Source of the DNA: Lysobacterales bacterium
Lineage (GTDB): Bacteria; Pseudomonadota; Gammaproteobacteria; Xanthomonadales; Rhodanobacteraceae
Reading direction: 5' to 3'
NCBI GenBank assembly: GCA_017305135.1
Contig: JAFKNA010000017.1
Coordinates: forward strand, 23,375-87,374
Length of the DNA stretch: 64,000 bases
The notes beneath the pieces were generated by a model. The model did no database searches, was not told the DNA's origin, and saw nothing but the letters and a program-made list of their open reading frames with translations. The translations under genes and the position numbers were made by a program. Positions within the stretch are counted from its first letter, which is position 1. Each line of letters opens with the position of its first letter. Positions 32,488 to 42,694 of this stretch are shown one piece after another.

Positions 32488-32554
32488 GATGCGTTCGGGA
32501 GATTCCGCCCGTGGCAGGCGCCATGGATCGGCTTGCGTCCCTCGGTCGGACGAC

Positions 32555-32586
32555 GTCATGCCCGCGAAAGCGGGCATCCATTTGAA
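32555..32586. repeat. REP-like palindrome
   Basis: A copy of the GTCATGCCCGCGAAAGCGGG family followed by CATCCATTTGAA, almost identical to the one at 5438. It lies between the converging GNAT-nitrilase and cyclophilin genes. Confidence 0.85.
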
Positions 32587-32609
32587 GAGGGAGTGGCGCC
32601 GTCCAGGCC

Positions 32610-33548
32610 TCAGGGCGCCGGCGCGTCCGGCGCCATCCGCACCGGCAGCGGCACGTTGCAGAGGTCGATGGCGCCGGCGGGGCGGTGGTACCAGTCGTCA
32701 CGCCGGTTGCGGCGCGATTCCACCAGTGCGGCGAAGGTGGCGGTGTCGGTGCGCAGTGCCTCCAGCGGCAGGCGCTCGGCGTGCGGCAGATCCGCCGCCA
32801 CGCGGATCGAGCTGATCGGCACCCGTTGTTCCGGCGCTTCGTGGAAGCCCAGCGCGCCACCGCCGCGCGGCAGGGCGGCGAGGAGTTCCATGCCCTGGAC
32901 CACGCGGCCGACCAGCGCGATGTTGCGGTCGAGCTGGCGCGGCGCCTGGCCGATCACCACGTAGAGCTCGGCGCCATTGCCGGTGTCGACGCCATCGTCG
33001 CGGCCGGCGCCGACCATGCCGTAGCAGTGGGCGAGCCAGGTCGTCCCGGCCTGCGAGTCGCGTGCCGCCGGCAGGCCGGCGCTGAAGCCGACCTCGGGCG
33101 CGTAGACATCGCCATCGGCGAGCGGCGTGAAGGGCAGGTCGGGCCCGGTGTTGCGCTCGAATTCCGGCGGCAGGCGCGCCTTCGCGGCACCGAGCGGGCG
33201 CGCCCTGCCCGGATCGCCGGCGTGCGGATCGCCCCACTGGGTGACGAAGTTGTCCTGCACGCGGACGATGGCGAGCCCGTCGAAATACCCCGATCGCACC
33301 AGGGTACGGATATTGTCCGCGTGGAGCGGCGCGAACGCCGGCGCCAGTTCGATGACGACGCGGCCACCGGCCACGTCCATGTACAGCGTGTCGACCGGAT
33401 CGAGGCGCCGCCAGTCGTCGGGCGTCGAGGCATCCAGCACCTGCTGCATGGTCGGCCCTCGGACGGACTCCGGCGCCGCGGCTGGGCGGATCGGAGGCGT
33501 GCAGCCGGCGAGCAATGCAAGCAGCAATGCAGCAGCGAGATCTTTCAA
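32610..33548 (-). CDS. Cyclophilin-type peptidyl-prolyl isomerase lipoprotein
   Basis: 312 residues. The TTG at 33548 is chosen because GGGAG lies 8 nt before it and it gives a neat lipoprotein signal ([16 protein letters not shown]); an ATG at 33593 would add 15 residues. The mature protein has a cyclophilin-like fold with [40 protein letters not shown] and [20 protein letters not shown]. The active-site Arg/Phe are not all obvious. It is probably a membrane-anchored periplasmic folding factor; the C-terminal 60 residues go beyond the usual domain. Confidence 0.85.
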   Translation of the reverse strand: MKDLAAALLLALLAGCTPPIRPAAAPESVRGPTMQQVLDASTPDDWRRLDPVDTLYMDVAGGRVVIELAPAFAPLHADNIRTLVRSGYFDGLAIVRVQDNFVTQWGDPHAGDPGRARPLGAAKARLPPEFERNTGPDLPFTPLADGDVYAPEVGFSAGLPAARDSQAGTTWLAHCYGMVGAGRDDGVDTGNGAELYVVIGQAPRQLDRNIALVGRVVQGMELLAALPRGGGALGFHEAPEQRVPISSIRVAADLPHAERLPLEALRTDTATFAALVESRRNRRDDWYHRPAGAIDLCNVPLPVRMAPDAPAP

Positions 33549-33745
33549 GGCAAGCACTCCCAATGATTGCGCTGGATATTCAAGCTGTTGCACTCAAATG
33601 GCACGCCCCTTCGCCGTGCTCGGCTGCATTTCCCGGGATGCCGAGCTCCAACTCGGCGCTCTTCGCAGACTGGTGATCAACAGCGGCCGGGCGGGAGCTC
33701 GGCCCTCCCAGGGAGGCAAGGCGCCGCGTGAGCGGGCCTCAGCCC

Positions 33746-34987
33746 TCAGCCCTCGCCCCGGATGAACCCGCGCACCTCCTGGTACACGCGCTCGCGCCAG
33801 CGGCGGCCGCTGAAGATGCCGTAGTGGCCGGCGCCCGCCACTTCGATGTGGTGGCGCCTCGCAGGATCGATGCCGCTGCACAGCTCGTGCGCGGCGCGGG
33901 TCTGGCCGAGGCCGGAGATGTCGTCCAGCTCGCCCTCGATGGTGAGGAGGGCGGTATCACGGATGTCGCCTGGCCGCACCGGCTCGCCCGCCACGCGCCA
34001 TCTGCCGCGCGGCAGGAGGTGTTCCTGGAACACGACGCGGATGGTGTCGAGGTAGAACTCCGCCGGCATGTCGAGCACGGCGTTGTATTCGTCGTAGAAG
34101 CGCCGGTGCGCGGCGGCATCCTCGAGGTCGCCGCGGAGCAGGTCGCGGTAGAAATCCCAGTGCGCGCTGAAATGCCGGCTCGGATTCATGGCGACGAAGC
34201 CGGCGTGCTGCAGGAATCCCGGATAGACCTTGCGGCCCTTGCCCGGATAGTTCGGCGGCACGTCGAACACCACGTTGGTCTGGAACCACGAAAACGGCTT
34301 GGTGGTGGCGAGATCGTTGACGCGGGTCGGGCACTTGCGGGCATCGATCGGGCCGCCCATCAGGACCAGCGAACGCGGCGTGGCTTCGCCGGCCGACGCC
34401 ATCAGCGACACGGCGGCGAGCACCGGCACCGTCGGCTGGCACACGGACATCACGTGGAGGTCTGCCGCGCCGAGATGGCGCATGAAGCGGCGCATCAGGG
34501 CGACGTAGTCATCGAGCCCGAAACCACCATGCGCGAGCGGCACCATGCGCGCGTCGATCCAGTCGGTGACGTACACGTCGTGCTCGCGCAGCAGCGTGCT
34601 CACGGTGTCGCGGAGCAGGGTCGCGTGGTGGCCGGAGAGCGGCGCCACCACCAGCACCACCGGATCGGCGCGGAGCTCGGCCAGCGCGACCGGGTCGTCG
34701 CTGAGGCGCCTGAAGTGCACCAGGTCGCAGAACGGCGTTTCCAGCACGCGCTCCTCCACGACCGCAGCCTCGCGGCCGTGCGCGGTGACGTGGCTGATTC
34801 CGAACTCGGGCTTCTCGTAGTCCTTGCCGAGCCGATAGAAGAGTTCGTAGCCCGCCGCCATGCGCCCCATGCCGGGCACGCGCGCAAACCAGTTGTCGGC
34901 GGACGCGAGCATCTGCGCGGCGGCGCCGGACCAGTTGACGAGCGGGTTGATGAGGGCGCGGTTGACTTCGTGGAAGTGGTACAGCAT
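33746..34987 (-). CDS. phaZ: Intracellular polyhydroxyalkanoate depolymerase
   Basis: 413 residues, the usual length of intracellular PhaZ. An alpha/beta hydrolase that mobilises stored poly-3-hydroxybutyrate granules. The N-terminus [19 protein letters not shown] and the nucleophile block [19 protein letters not shown], in which Cys replaces the lipase-type Ser, are characteristic. Late blocks [13 protein letters not shown] and [14 protein letters not shown] carry the Asp and His. No signal peptide, fitting an intracellular enzyme. No PHA synthase in the window. Confidence 0.93.
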   Translation of the reverse strand: MLYHFHEVNRALINPLVNWSGAAAQMLASADNWFARVPGMGRMAAGYELFYRLGKDYEKPEFGISHVTAHGREAAVVEERVLETPFCDLVHFRRLSDDPVALAELRADPVVLVVAPLSGHHATLLRDTVSTLLREHDVYVTDWIDARMVPLAHGGFGLDDYVALMRRFMRHLGAADLHVMSVCQPTVPVLAAVSLMASAGEATPRSLVLMGGPIDARKCPTRVNDLATTKPFSWFQTNVVFDVPPNYPGKGRKVYPGFLQHAGFVAMNPSRHFSAHWDFYRDLLRGDLEDAAAHRRFYDEYNAVLDMPAEFYLDTIRVVFQEHLLPRGRWRVAGEPVRPGDIRDTALLTIEGELDDISGLGQTRAAHELCSGIDPARRHHIEVAGAGHYGIFSGRRWRERVYQEVRGFIRGEG

Positions 34988-35170
34988 CGATGGATTCCGG
35001 GTGACGTTTCGGCCGCCAGCAACGTGCCGCGAGGCAGGGCCGACCCGTCAATGTAGACCGATTCGGACGATTTGCGAAGATGAGGATCGGCATGCGTGCC
35101 GCGCCGGGCCGGGATGCCACAATGGCCGGTCCCGCCGCCGAGGCGCGGCACATTGATCCCGACGGTGGCG

Positions 35171-37099
35171 ATGATGGCGTTGACGTGGAGGCGGCTCGTC
35201 CGCGGTGCGTGTGGTGCGATGCTGCTGGCTTTCCTGCTGCCGGCGACGGCGTTCGCCGCGGTTCCCGCGCCGCGCGACGTGGATTACCCGGGCACGCTGC
35301 GCCTCGATGTGGACGCGACCGACCTCGATCACCGCATCTTCCGCGTGCGCCAGGAAATCCCCGTCACCGCGGGGCCCTTCACGCTGCTTTATCCGCAATG
35401 GGTTCCCGGCGGGCATTCCCCGCGCGGGCCGGTCGAAAAGCTTGCCGGTCTGCAGATCCGCGCCGGTGACGTGGCGCTGGCCTGGACGCGCGACCCGGTG
35501 GAGATGGCGGCATTCCACGTCGAGGTGCCGGAGGGCACGACGCGGCTCACGGTCGAGTTCCAGTTCCTGTCGCCGCTCGACGGTGCCCAGGGCCGGCGCA
35601 TGATGACGCCGGACATGCTCAACCTGCAGTGGAACATGATGGCGCTGTATCCGGCCGGCCACTTCGCGCGCCGCATCACGGTCGAGCCGAGTGTCAGGCT
35701 GCCCGCTGGCTGGCAGTTCGCGAGCGCGCTGGAGGTGGCTCCCGGCGAGACGTCGAATGCGACGGGTGCCGGCGGCGTGGTGCGCTTCAAGCCGGTCGAT
35801 TTCGACACCCTGGTCGATTCGCCCATTTTCGCCGGGCGCCACTTCAAGCGCGTCGAGCTCGCCGGCGGCAAGGCGCCGGTGCACCTCAACATCGTGGCGG
35901 ACGAGGCCGCCGACCTCGCCATCACGCCGGCGCAGATCAAGGTGCACCAGGAACTCGTCACGCAGGCGCGCAAGCTGTTCGCCTCCGAGCATTACGACCA
36001 CTATGAATTCCTGCTGGCGCTTTCCAGCCAGCTCGGTGGCATTGGCCTGGAGCATCACCGCTCCAGCGAGAACGGCGTCAAGCGCGGCTATTTCACGGAA
36101 TGGGACCGCCACGCGCCGGGCCGCGATCTGCTCGCCCATGAGTACACTCATTCCTGGAACGGCAAGTTCCGGCGCCCGGCGGGCCTCGCCACGCCCAATT
36201 TCAACGTACCGATGCAGGGCGAGCTCCTGTGGGTGTACGAGGGCCAGACCCAGTACTGGGGTTTCGTGCTGGCGGCGCGCTCCGGGCTCTGGAGCGCCGC
36301 CGAGGCGCGCGACGCACTGGCGCTGGTGGCGGCAAACTACAGCGAGAACCGCCCGGGATTCGCCTGGCGCAACGTGCTCGACACCACCCGCGATCCGGTG
36401 ATCGCGCAGCGCCGGCCGTTGCCGTATCGCAACTGGCAGATGAGCGAGGACTACTACAGCGCGGGCCAGCTCGTCTGGCTGGCGGTGGACGCGAAGCTGC
36501 GCGAACTGTCGCGCGGCAAGCGTTCGCTGGACGATTTCGCGCGGGCTTTCTTCGGTATCGACGACGGCAGCTGGGCGGTCAGTTCCTACGACTTCGAGGA
36601 CGTGGTGGCGGCGCTCGATGGCGTCGCGCCCTTCGACTGGGCGGCATTCCTGCGCCAGCGCATCGAAGGCCATGCGCCGCCGCTCGATGGCCTGGCCGCT
36701 GCAGGCTGGCAGCTGGCCTGGCGGGACGAGCCGAGCGCGTTCCAGAAGAAAAACGAAACCGACCGCAAGTCGCTCGACTACTCGGCCTCGCTCGGTCTCA
36801 TCGTCGACAGCGGCAGCGGCCGGGTTGCCGACGTGCGCTGGGACGGTCCGGCGTTCAAGGCCGGCCTCGCGCCCGCCAGCGCGCTGGTCGCGGTGAACGG
36901 CCGCGAGTTCAATGCCGACCGAATCAAGGCGGCGGTGGCGGCGACCAGGGGCGGGTCGGAGACCGTCGAGCTGCTGGTCAAGAACGGCGAGGAGTACCGC
37001 ACGCTGAAGGTGACCTACAGGGGTGGCCTGCGCTATCCGCACCTGGAACGCATCCCGGGCACGCCCGACCGCCTGGAGGCGATCCTCGCGCCACGCTGA
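35171..37099 (+). CDS. M61 family metallopeptidase with C-terminal PDZ domain
   Basis: 642 residues from the ATG at 35171 (tandem ATG at 35174). A signal peptide with AFLLPATAFAAV precedes the body. The zinc site is HEYTHSWNGK (HExxH), with the third ligand in the WVYEGQTQYWG glutamate, as in glycyl aminopeptidases. A PDZ domain follows near the end (GLIVDSGSGRVADVRW, KAGLAPASALVAVNG). It should act in the periplasm on small peptides. Divergent from phaZ, with 183 bp between. Confidence 0.9.
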   Translation: MMALTWRRLVRGACGAMLLAFLLPATAFAAVPAPRDVDYPGTLRLDVDATDLDHRIFRVRQEIPVTAGPFTLLYPQWVPGGHSPRGPVEKLAGLQIRAGDVALAWTRDPVEMAAFHVEVPEGTTRLTVEFQFLSPLDGAQGRRMMTPDMLNLQWNMMALYPAGHFARRITVEPSVRLPAGWQFASALEVAPGETSNATGAGGVVRFKPVDFDTLVDSPIFAGRHFKRVELAGGKAPVHLNIVADEAADLAITPAQIKVHQELVTQARKLFASEHYDHYEFLLALSSQLGGIGLEHHRSSENGVKRGYFTEWDRHAPGRDLLAHEYTHSWNGKFRRPAGLATPNFNVPMQGELLWVYEGQTQYWGFVLAARSGLWSAAEARDALALVAANYSENRPGFAWRNVLDTTRDPVIAQRRPLPYRNWQMSEDYYSAGQLVWLAVDAKLRELSRGKRSLDDFARAFFGIDDGSWAVSSYDFEDVVAALDGVAPFDWAAFLRQRIEGHAPPLDGLAAAGWQLAWRDEPSAFQKKNETDRKSLDYSASLGLIVDSGSGRVADVRWDGPAFKAGLAPASALVAVNGREFNADRIKAAVAATRGGSETVELLVKNGEEYRTLKVTYRGGLRYPHLERIPGTPDRLEAILAPR

Positions 37100-37284
37100 G
37101 TCCCAGGCTGTAACCGGGCCGAGCTGGGGCTCGGCCGCTCCCGGGAAAGCCGGCGCGCGACGACCTCGATGCTGGGAATGGCCGATCGCCAGCTCGCCGG
37201 CTTTCGGGCAGTCTGTGAGGAGCGCGGGCGTCCCGCCCGCATGCGGGCCAGAGGCCGGCGATCCCGAGAGCGGCTCCGCCCACG

Positions 37285-38100
37285 CTACGAATCCCGCAGC
37301 AGGCGCTCGAGTTCCGCGGGATCACGCCAATGCGCGCCGCACACGTAGCGCGGCAGGTTCCAGCGGTTGGCGCCGGCTTCGATGGGGCGCGGCTCCACGC
37401 CAAAGGCCGCGCGCAGGCGATGCTCGCGCTGGAAGCGCGGCAGGTATTCGCCCACCAGATAGTCGCTGGCCTCGCCGTACGGGTAGGCGAACAGCGTGCA
37501 CCGGTGCGGCGCCAGGTGCGCATCCAGCCAGTCGCTGGCGCGGCGGATTTCCGCATCCGCCGCGGCGTGGTCGTCGATGCCGGCGAAGCTGCCCTTGCCC
37601 GCGTCCAGGCCCATCCCAGCGGGCAGGGTGGCGTGATTGTGGTCCCAGCTGTGGCTCTCGATGGCCATCAGGCCCTCGCGCTGCGCCTCGCGCCACCAGC
37701 CATCGCCCCACCAGCCGCGGCCAACGAGGCAGGTGCGGTCGAGCACCTGGCGTGCCTCGGGCGAGACGATGACGAAGCTGGTCGCGTGCACGGCGGCGCC
37801 CGTTTCGGCCGCGAAGTCCCGCAGGATGCCGGCGAAACCGCGCTGCGGGCCGCAGGTCGGGTGCTCGATGTCGTGCCAGTCGAACCACGAGCCATCGTCG
37901 AAGCTGAGCGTGACCGCATGGTCGACGGACGACGCGGGCGCCCCCCCGAGCAGCACGTCGACCACCTGCGAGAGCGGCACGATGCGTAGGCCGAGCCGCT
38001 GGATCAGGCGCAGGTCCGCGGCGAGCGCGACGTGGTCGTTGCGTGCGTAGTCCTCGCCGAGGATGTTGTTGGAATGCCAGGTGAGGACGGGAACGCGCAC
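37285..38100 (-). CDS. Polysaccharide deacetylase family protein
   Basis: 271 residues. NodB-fold carbohydrate esterase marks are SFDDGSWFDWHDIEH (catalytic Asp and metal Asp), the SHSWDHNH metal histidines and LFAYPYGEASDY. It starts MRVPVLTWHSNNILGEDY with no signal peptide, so a cytoplasmic or membrane-side role is more likely than secreted chitin deacetylation. Substrate unknown. It is divergent from gcdH with 93 bp between. Confidence 0.85.
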   Translation of the reverse strand: MRVPVLTWHSNNILGEDYARNDHVALAADLRLIQRLGLRIVPLSQVVDVLLGGAPASSVDHAVTLSFDDGSWFDWHDIEHPTCGPQRGFAGILRDFAAETGAAVHATSFVIVSPEARQVLDRTCLVGRGWWGDGWWREAQREGLMAIESHSWDHNHATLPAGMGLDAGKGSFAGIDDHAAADAEIRRASDWLDAHLAPHRCTLFAYPYGEASDYLVGEYLPRFQREHRLRAAFGVEPRPIEAGANRWNLPRYVCGAHWRDPAELERLLRDS

Positions 38101-38193
38101 GGCGGGGCCTGATCAGGGAAGGGCAGGGAATCATCGCCGCCCGTCGGGTCGGATAGAATAACGGGCTTTGACCTGCCCTCCGGACGCCGTCCC

Positions 38194-39366
38194 ATGCCCG
38201 CAACTCCGCTCGACATGACCGACCTCTACGACATCCGCTCCCTGCTCACCGAAGAGGAGCGCATGGTGCAGGACACCGTGGCGCGCTTCACCGACGAGCG
38301 CGTGCTGCCGATCATCGGCGACTGCTTCGACCAGGGCCGCTTCCCCACCGAGCTGATTCCCGAAATGGCCGAACTCGGCCTGCTCGGCTCCTCGCTGCCG
38401 GAGGAATACGGCTGCGCCGGCATGAACGGTGTCAGCTACGGCCTGGTCTGCCAGGAACTCGAACGCGGCGACTCGGGCCTGCGCAGCTTCGCCTCGGTGC
38501 AATCGTCGCTGTGCATGTACCCGATCTACGCCTACGGCAGCGAGGAACAGCGCCGCCGCTGGCTGCCGGACATGGCCGCGGGCAAGGTCATCGGCTGCTT
38601 CGGCCTGACCGAGCCGCACGGCGGCTCGGATCCGGCCAACATGAAGACCAGCGCGAAGAGGGATGGCGGCGACTGGATCATCAACGGCGCCAAGATGTGG
38701 ATCACCAACGGCAACCTGGCCCACGTCGCCATCGTCTGGGCGCAGACCGAGGACGGCATCCAGGGCTTCCTGGTCGAGAAGGACATGCCCGGCTTCAGCG
38801 CGCAGGAAGTGCACAAGAAGATGAGCCTGCGCGCCTCGGTGACCAGCGCGCTCTTCTTCGACAACGTGCGCGTGCCCGACGCGAACCGCCTGCCCAACGT
38901 GCGCGGCCTCAAGGGCCCGCTCGGCTGCCTGACGCAGGCGCGCTACGGCATCACCTGGGGCCCGATCGGCGCCGCCATCGCCTGCTTCACCGAAACCGTC
39001 GAATACGCCAAGGAGCGCATGCTGTTCGGGCGGCCCATCGCGGCTACCCAGGCGGTGCAGATCAAGCTTGCCGAGATGGCGCGCCGCATCACTCTGGCGC
39101 AGCTCCTGTCGCTGCAGCTCGGCCGCCTCAAGGACGCCGGCAACATGCAGCCGACGCAGGTCTCGCTGGCCAAGTGGAACAACTGCCGCACCGCCATCGA
39201 CATCGCCCGCGAGTGCCGCGACATCCTCGGCGGCGCCGGCATCACCACCGAGCACGCACCGATCCGCCACGCGCTGAACCTGGAATCGGTGATCACCTAC
39301 GAGGGCACGGAAACGGTGCACCAGCTGGTGGTCGGGCGCGAGATCACCGGCATCAACGCGTTCTGA
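38194..39366 (+). CDS. gcdH: Glutaryl-CoA dehydrogenase
   Basis: 390 residues. An FAD enzyme that oxidises and decarboxylates glutaryl-CoA to crotonyl-CoA in lysine and tryptophan breakdown. Glutaryl-CoA-type marks are SVQSSLCMYPIYAYGSEEQ, GLTEPHGGSDPANMKT, MWITNGNLAHVAIVWA and the catalytic-base block YEGTETVHQLVVGREITG. The start may instead be the ATG at 38215. An aminoadipate-semialdehyde dehydrogenase lies 13 kb away, so the pathway parts are split. Confidence 0.93.
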   Translation: MPATPLDMTDLYDIRSLLTEEERMVQDTVARFTDERVLPIIGDCFDQGRFPTELIPEMAELGLLGSSLPEEYGCAGMNGVSYGLVCQELERGDSGLRSFASVQSSLCMYPIYAYGSEEQRRRWLPDMAAGKVIGCFGLTEPHGGSDPANMKTSAKRDGGDWIINGAKMWITNGNLAHVAIVWAQTEDGIQGFLVEKDMPGFSAQEVHKKMSLRASVTSALFFDNVRVPDANRLPNVRGLKGPLGCLTQARYGITWGPIGAAIACFTETVEYAKERMLFGRPIAATQAVQIKLAEMARRITLAQLLSLQLGRLKDAGNMQPTQVSLAKWNNCRTAIDIARECRDILGGAGITTEHAPIRHALNLESVITYEGTETVHQLVVGREITGINAF

Positions 39367-39391
39367 GATCTGCGCGCGAGAGGGCGAACGG

Positions 39392-40009
39392 ATGGGCAAG
39401 GCGGCCTGGCGGATCACGACGGTTTTGCTGGTGGCCATTGCGGCGTACCTGCTGTACCAGAACGCGGAGCAGCGCAGGCAGCAGGAACGCGTGCTGGCCG
39501 AAGTCCGCACACAGGCGGAAGCATCGCGCGCCCGACTGGAGCAGCTCGCCAGCGAGCAGGAGAAGCTGCGCCAAACCCTGAGCGAGTCGCAGGACACGCT
39601 GGCCGGTGCCAATGACAAGGCCAGCCTGCTGATGCGTGAAGACCTGTTCGTCATCCGCGGAATGCTTCTCGCGATCACCGAGTACTACGCGGCCATGGCC
39701 AGGATGCCGGCAACGCCTGCCGATGCGGGCCTTTCGGCGCCGGAGGAGTATCGCGGCAAGTCATTGAAATCGGCTGGACTGCTGCCGGACGGACGCATCG
39801 AACTGGTGTTTGACGCGCAGTCGGGCGCCGACGGAGGTCGAGTCCTGTTCGTACCCGACCTGGCGCATGTCGATACGATGGGTATCCAGTGGCACTGCGA
39901 AACCTACGATTATCCACTGATCAGGCGCGCACTGCCGACCTGTGAATACAAGGCGGCGGCCCCGTCCGCAGTCGAATCCGCCCCGAACACTCCCGCGAAG
40001 GCGGACTGA
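39392..40009 (+). CDS. Single-pass membrane protein with coiled coil and pilin-like C-terminus
   Basis: 205 residues. One N-terminal helix (ITTVLLVAIAAYLLYQN) is followed by a coiled coil (about 28-72, rich in Gln/Glu/Arg) and a globular domain that reads like a type IV pilin head: LLAITEYYAAMARMPATPAD, KSAGLLPDGRIELVFD and a C-terminal cysteine pair around WHCETYDYPLIRRALPTC. There is no prepilin peptidase site. Its stop overlaps the next ATG by 1 nt. Function unknown. Confidence 0.75.
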   Translation: MGKAAWRITTVLLVAIAAYLLYQNAEQRRQQERVLAEVRTQAEASRARLEQLASEQEKLRQTLSESQDTLAGANDKASLLMREDLFVIRGMLLAITEYYAAMARMPATPADAGLSAPEEYRGKSLKSAGLLPDGRIELVFDAQSGADGGRVLFVPDLAHVDTMGIQWHCETYDYPLIRRALPTCEYKAAAPSAVESAPNTPAKAD

Positions 40010-40566
40010 TGAACCCGATACCGCAGCTCCGCCTCGAAACGCCTCGCCTCATCCTGCGCCCGACCGCGGCCGGGGATTTCGAGCCTTGGGCGGCCTGCAT
40101 GGCCGACGAGGAAGCCTCGCGCTTCATCGGCGGCCCGCAGCCGCGGGCGCAGGCCTGGCGTGGCTTCGCCACCATGGTCGGTGCCTGGGTGCTGCAGGGC
40201 TTTGCGATGTTCTCGGTGATCGAGAAGTCCAGCGGGCGCTGGATCGGGCGGTTGGGTCCCTGGATGCCGGAAGGCTGGCCCGGCACCGAGGTCGGCTGGA
40301 GCCTGGTACGCGATGCCTGGGGCAAGGGGTACGCGACCGAGGGCGCCACGGCGGCGATCGACTGGGCGTTCGAGGAACTGGGCTGGAGCGAGGTCATCCA
40401 CACCATCCAGCCGGCCAACCATCCCTCGCAGGCGGTGGCCAGGCGTCTCGGCTCCCGCCTCCGTGGCCCCGGTCGCCTGCCGGAGCCGATGCACGAGTTG
40501 CCGATGGAGATCTGGGGCCAGAGCCGCGAAGAATGGTTGGCCCGACGACGCGGGGCGGTGGCGTGA
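40009..40566 (+). CDS. GNAT acetyltransferase (RimJ/RimL type)
   Basis: 185 residues. It opens LETPRLILRPTAAGDFEPWA, the usual RimJ/RimL start, and has WSLVRDAWGKGYATEGATAA for acetyl-CoA binding and VIHTIQPANHPSQAVARRLG near the end. The acceptor substrate is unknown; proteins of this group acetylate ribosomal N-termini or small amines. The start overlaps the previous stop (TGATG) and the stop overlaps the next start (GTGA), so the three genes form a coupled operon. Confidence 0.9.
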   Translation: MNPIPQLRLETPRLILRPTAAGDFEPWAACMADEEASRFIGGPQPRAQAWRGFATMVGAWVLQGFAMFSVIEKSSGRWIGRLGPWMPEGWPGTEVGWSLVRDAWGKGYATEGATAAIDWAFEELGWSEVIHTIQPANHPSQAVARRLGSRLRGPGRLPEPMHELPMEIWGQSREEWLARRRGAVA

Positions 40567-41693
40567 GGCGCACGCGGATCCGCAGCCGTGTCGCGGCCCT
40601 GCTCGGCCTGGCGCTGGCGGCGTTGGCGCTTCCCGCAGTGGCCGGCTACCCGCGCTTTGGCGGGGATCTCATCTTCGCGACCGGCATTGAGAAGCCCGCC
40701 GGCGCGCGCGGTGGCAGCAATTATCTCTGGTATCGCGTGCAGGACTGTGACCGCGAGCCCTACGGCCTGCTCGCCACCTACCACCTGCCGGCGCCCGGCG
40801 GTGGCACGGTGCGTTCGATCGCACGGCAGCAGCTCGCCGCGATGCGGGCCGCGGGCCAGGCGCGGCTCAGCGTCGGCATCTTCTTCCACCACGGCGCGGG
40901 CAACGGCACCCTGGTCGATTCCTCCTCGGCGGCGGCCGTCGAGCAGGCAGCCAGCAACCTGCGCGATCACCTGGCCGACATCAAGGCGGCCGGCTTCAGC
41001 GAGATCCTGTTCCGCTTCTTCCCGGTCGGCGCGATCAGTCCCTCCGATCCCGGATTCGTTCCGTCGCTGACCGGCGAGTACTGGAACCTGATCGCGGTGA
41101 TGCATCGGCCGCTGGAAGACTCCGGCCTCCCGTTCAGGGTCGACCTGATGGTGGAAGGCGCGCCGCGTGACTCCGATCCGCCGCTGCCCGAGCCCTGGAA
41201 ATACCCCGCCAACAGCAACTGGAGCCGCGCTGTGCGCGATCTCTGGCAGCACTACGTGGCCGAATACGGGCGGGATCATACGGTGGGCTTCTCCTTCCTC
41301 ACCGATGCCGATCCCGCGCGGCTGCACATGCGCGTGCGCCACATGCGCTACGTCTACGAAGGAACCTACCCCTACCTCTTCGCCGCCGACTTCTACGGCA
41401 CGCCCACGGTCAGCGAAGCCGACAAGTTCATCGCCCTGCACGATGCGATGGTGCGCGAGGATCCAAACGGCGCGCTCGGCTGGCGCGATGCCGGCTGGAT
41501 CATCGCCGAGGGCTACTACGACGACCCGCTCGCCGCGGCGGGCTTTTCCTCGGCCATCGCCGCCACGCGCCGCACCGTGCATTACCTGACCCAATGGCCG
41601 TGGGATCGCGCCAATCTGGAGTGCGGACCGAACCCGGAGGTCAACGTCGCGCCGCCGCTCGACTGGACGGCGTACGGCGGCTACGGGTTCTAG
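40563..41693 (+). CDS. Secreted protein of unknown function with IFATGIE motif
   Basis: 376 residues from the GTG at 40563, which overlaps the GNAT stop. A signal peptide (LLGLALAALALPAVAG) is followed at once by GDLIFATGIEKPAG. The body is Trp/Tyr-rich with alternating beta and helix (SVGIFFHHGAG, EILFRFFPVGAIS, HTVGFSFLTDAD, YLFAADFYGTPT), which suggests a TIM-barrel-like sugar-active or exported enzyme, but no family is recognised. The motif after the signal recurs in two other secreted proteins here. Confidence 0.8.
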   Translation: MRRTRIRSRVAALLGLALAALALPAVAGYPRFGGDLIFATGIEKPAGARGGSNYLWYRVQDCDREPYGLLATYHLPAPGGGTVRSIARQQLAAMRAAGQARLSVGIFFHHGAGNGTLVDSSSAAAVEQAASNLRDHLADIKAAGFSEILFRFFPVGAISPSDPGFVPSLTGEYWNLIAVMHRPLEDSGLPFRVDLMVEGAPRDSDPPLPEPWKYPANSNWSRAVRDLWQHYVAEYGRDHTVGFSFLTDADPARLHMRVRHMRYVYEGTYPYLFAADFYGTPTVSEADKFIALHDAMVREDPNGALGWRDAGWIIAEGYYDDPLAAAGFSSAIAATRRTVHYLTQWPWDRANLECGPNPEVNVAPPLDWTAYGGYGF

Positions 41694-41915
41694 GCCACAC
41701 GGCGACGGGTCCGCTCGATCGCGATCGACGCTGGCGCCGTCCCCGAACGCGGGCAGCGATGGAAGAAGGTGGCGGAAACGACGCCGCTGTCCATCGAGTT
41801 CGCATCGTCGGCCACGTAGCGCCGTCCTACGAATGCAAGCCCGGGCTGCGCCCTCGATGGTCGCTGGTACGCCCAATTGTTCGCGCAGATTTGCGCCGCC
41901 GCGCCCGGCGAATCG

Positions 41916-42473
41916 CTAGTACGGCCGCTGGCCGACCCAGTTCCCCGGCGGTGAGTAGTTGCAGACCACGATGGTCCAGTTGGGAAATCCGGAAAACGGG
42001 CTGCCGCTGCTGCAGTTGTTGATCGCGCAGCCGACCTCACGACTGCTGCGCCAGACCATCTGCGTGTAGTGCCCGCATTGCCGGCCGGCCTGGCAGGTGT
42101 TGCTGGCGTAGTCGTACCAGGGCTGCTCGCTGGCCCAGCTGAGGGCTGCATCCGTCTGCACGGCGCGGGGCGGGGCGGCGGCATAGAGGTTCTCGCCAAG
42201 CCCCGGGGTGCCGCTGTGCGCCCAGGTGCAGCGGGCCGCCCACGTCTGCGCGGTGGCCGCCAGCGCCGGGCTCCAGGCAAGTAGCGGCATCGGCGGCCGC
42301 GCGGCGGGGGCCACCGTGCGGCGCGCGCAGTTGTGCACGGAGAGGTTGCCACGCCATTCGGCGGGCGTCGTGGCCAGCTCGCCGTCGAAGCCGTCGATGA
42401 AGAGGCAATCGAGGAAGGCGGCGTGGGCGGGCGCGGCCAGCGCCAGCAGGAACAGGAGAGCGAGCGGACGCAT
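41916..42473 (-). CDS. Secreted CAP/SCP-domain protein
   Basis: 185 residues. A signal peptide (MRPLALLFLLALAAPAHA) is followed by FLDCLFIDGFDGELAT and a CAP domain with CTWAHSGTPGLGENLYA and HYTQMVWRSSREVGC, the signature of cysteine-rich secretory/PR-1 proteins. About ten cysteines suggest disulfides and an extracytoplasmic location. The start at 42473 is chosen for the clean signal peptide. The convergent neighbour is the secreted protein ending at 41693. Confidence 0.88.
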   Translation of the reverse strand: MRPLALLFLLALAAPAHAAFLDCLFIDGFDGELATTPAEWRGNLSVHNCARRTVAPAARPPMPLLAWSPALAATAQTWAARCTWAHSGTPGLGENLYAAAPPRAVQTDAALSWASEQPWYDYASNTCQAGRQCGHYTQMVWRSSREVGCAINNCSSGSPFSGFPNWTIVVCNYSPPGNWVGQRPY

Positions 42474-42694
42474 GGCGGGACCTGCGGGCGGGATGTCGAT
42501 CTTGGATAACCGGTTCCGCACCGGCCCTGAACACGCGCCGGCGCGATCCTGCGGAATGCGCCGTCCGGGTGCTGACCTGCGGTGCGGCCATGCTCGTTCG
42601 CGGTGCTGGCGACGGCGGCACGCGCCGCCCGTCGGGTATGCTTGCGCTTTTGCCTCGACGCCCTCTTTCCTGCACGCGCACCGCCCGGAACGCC

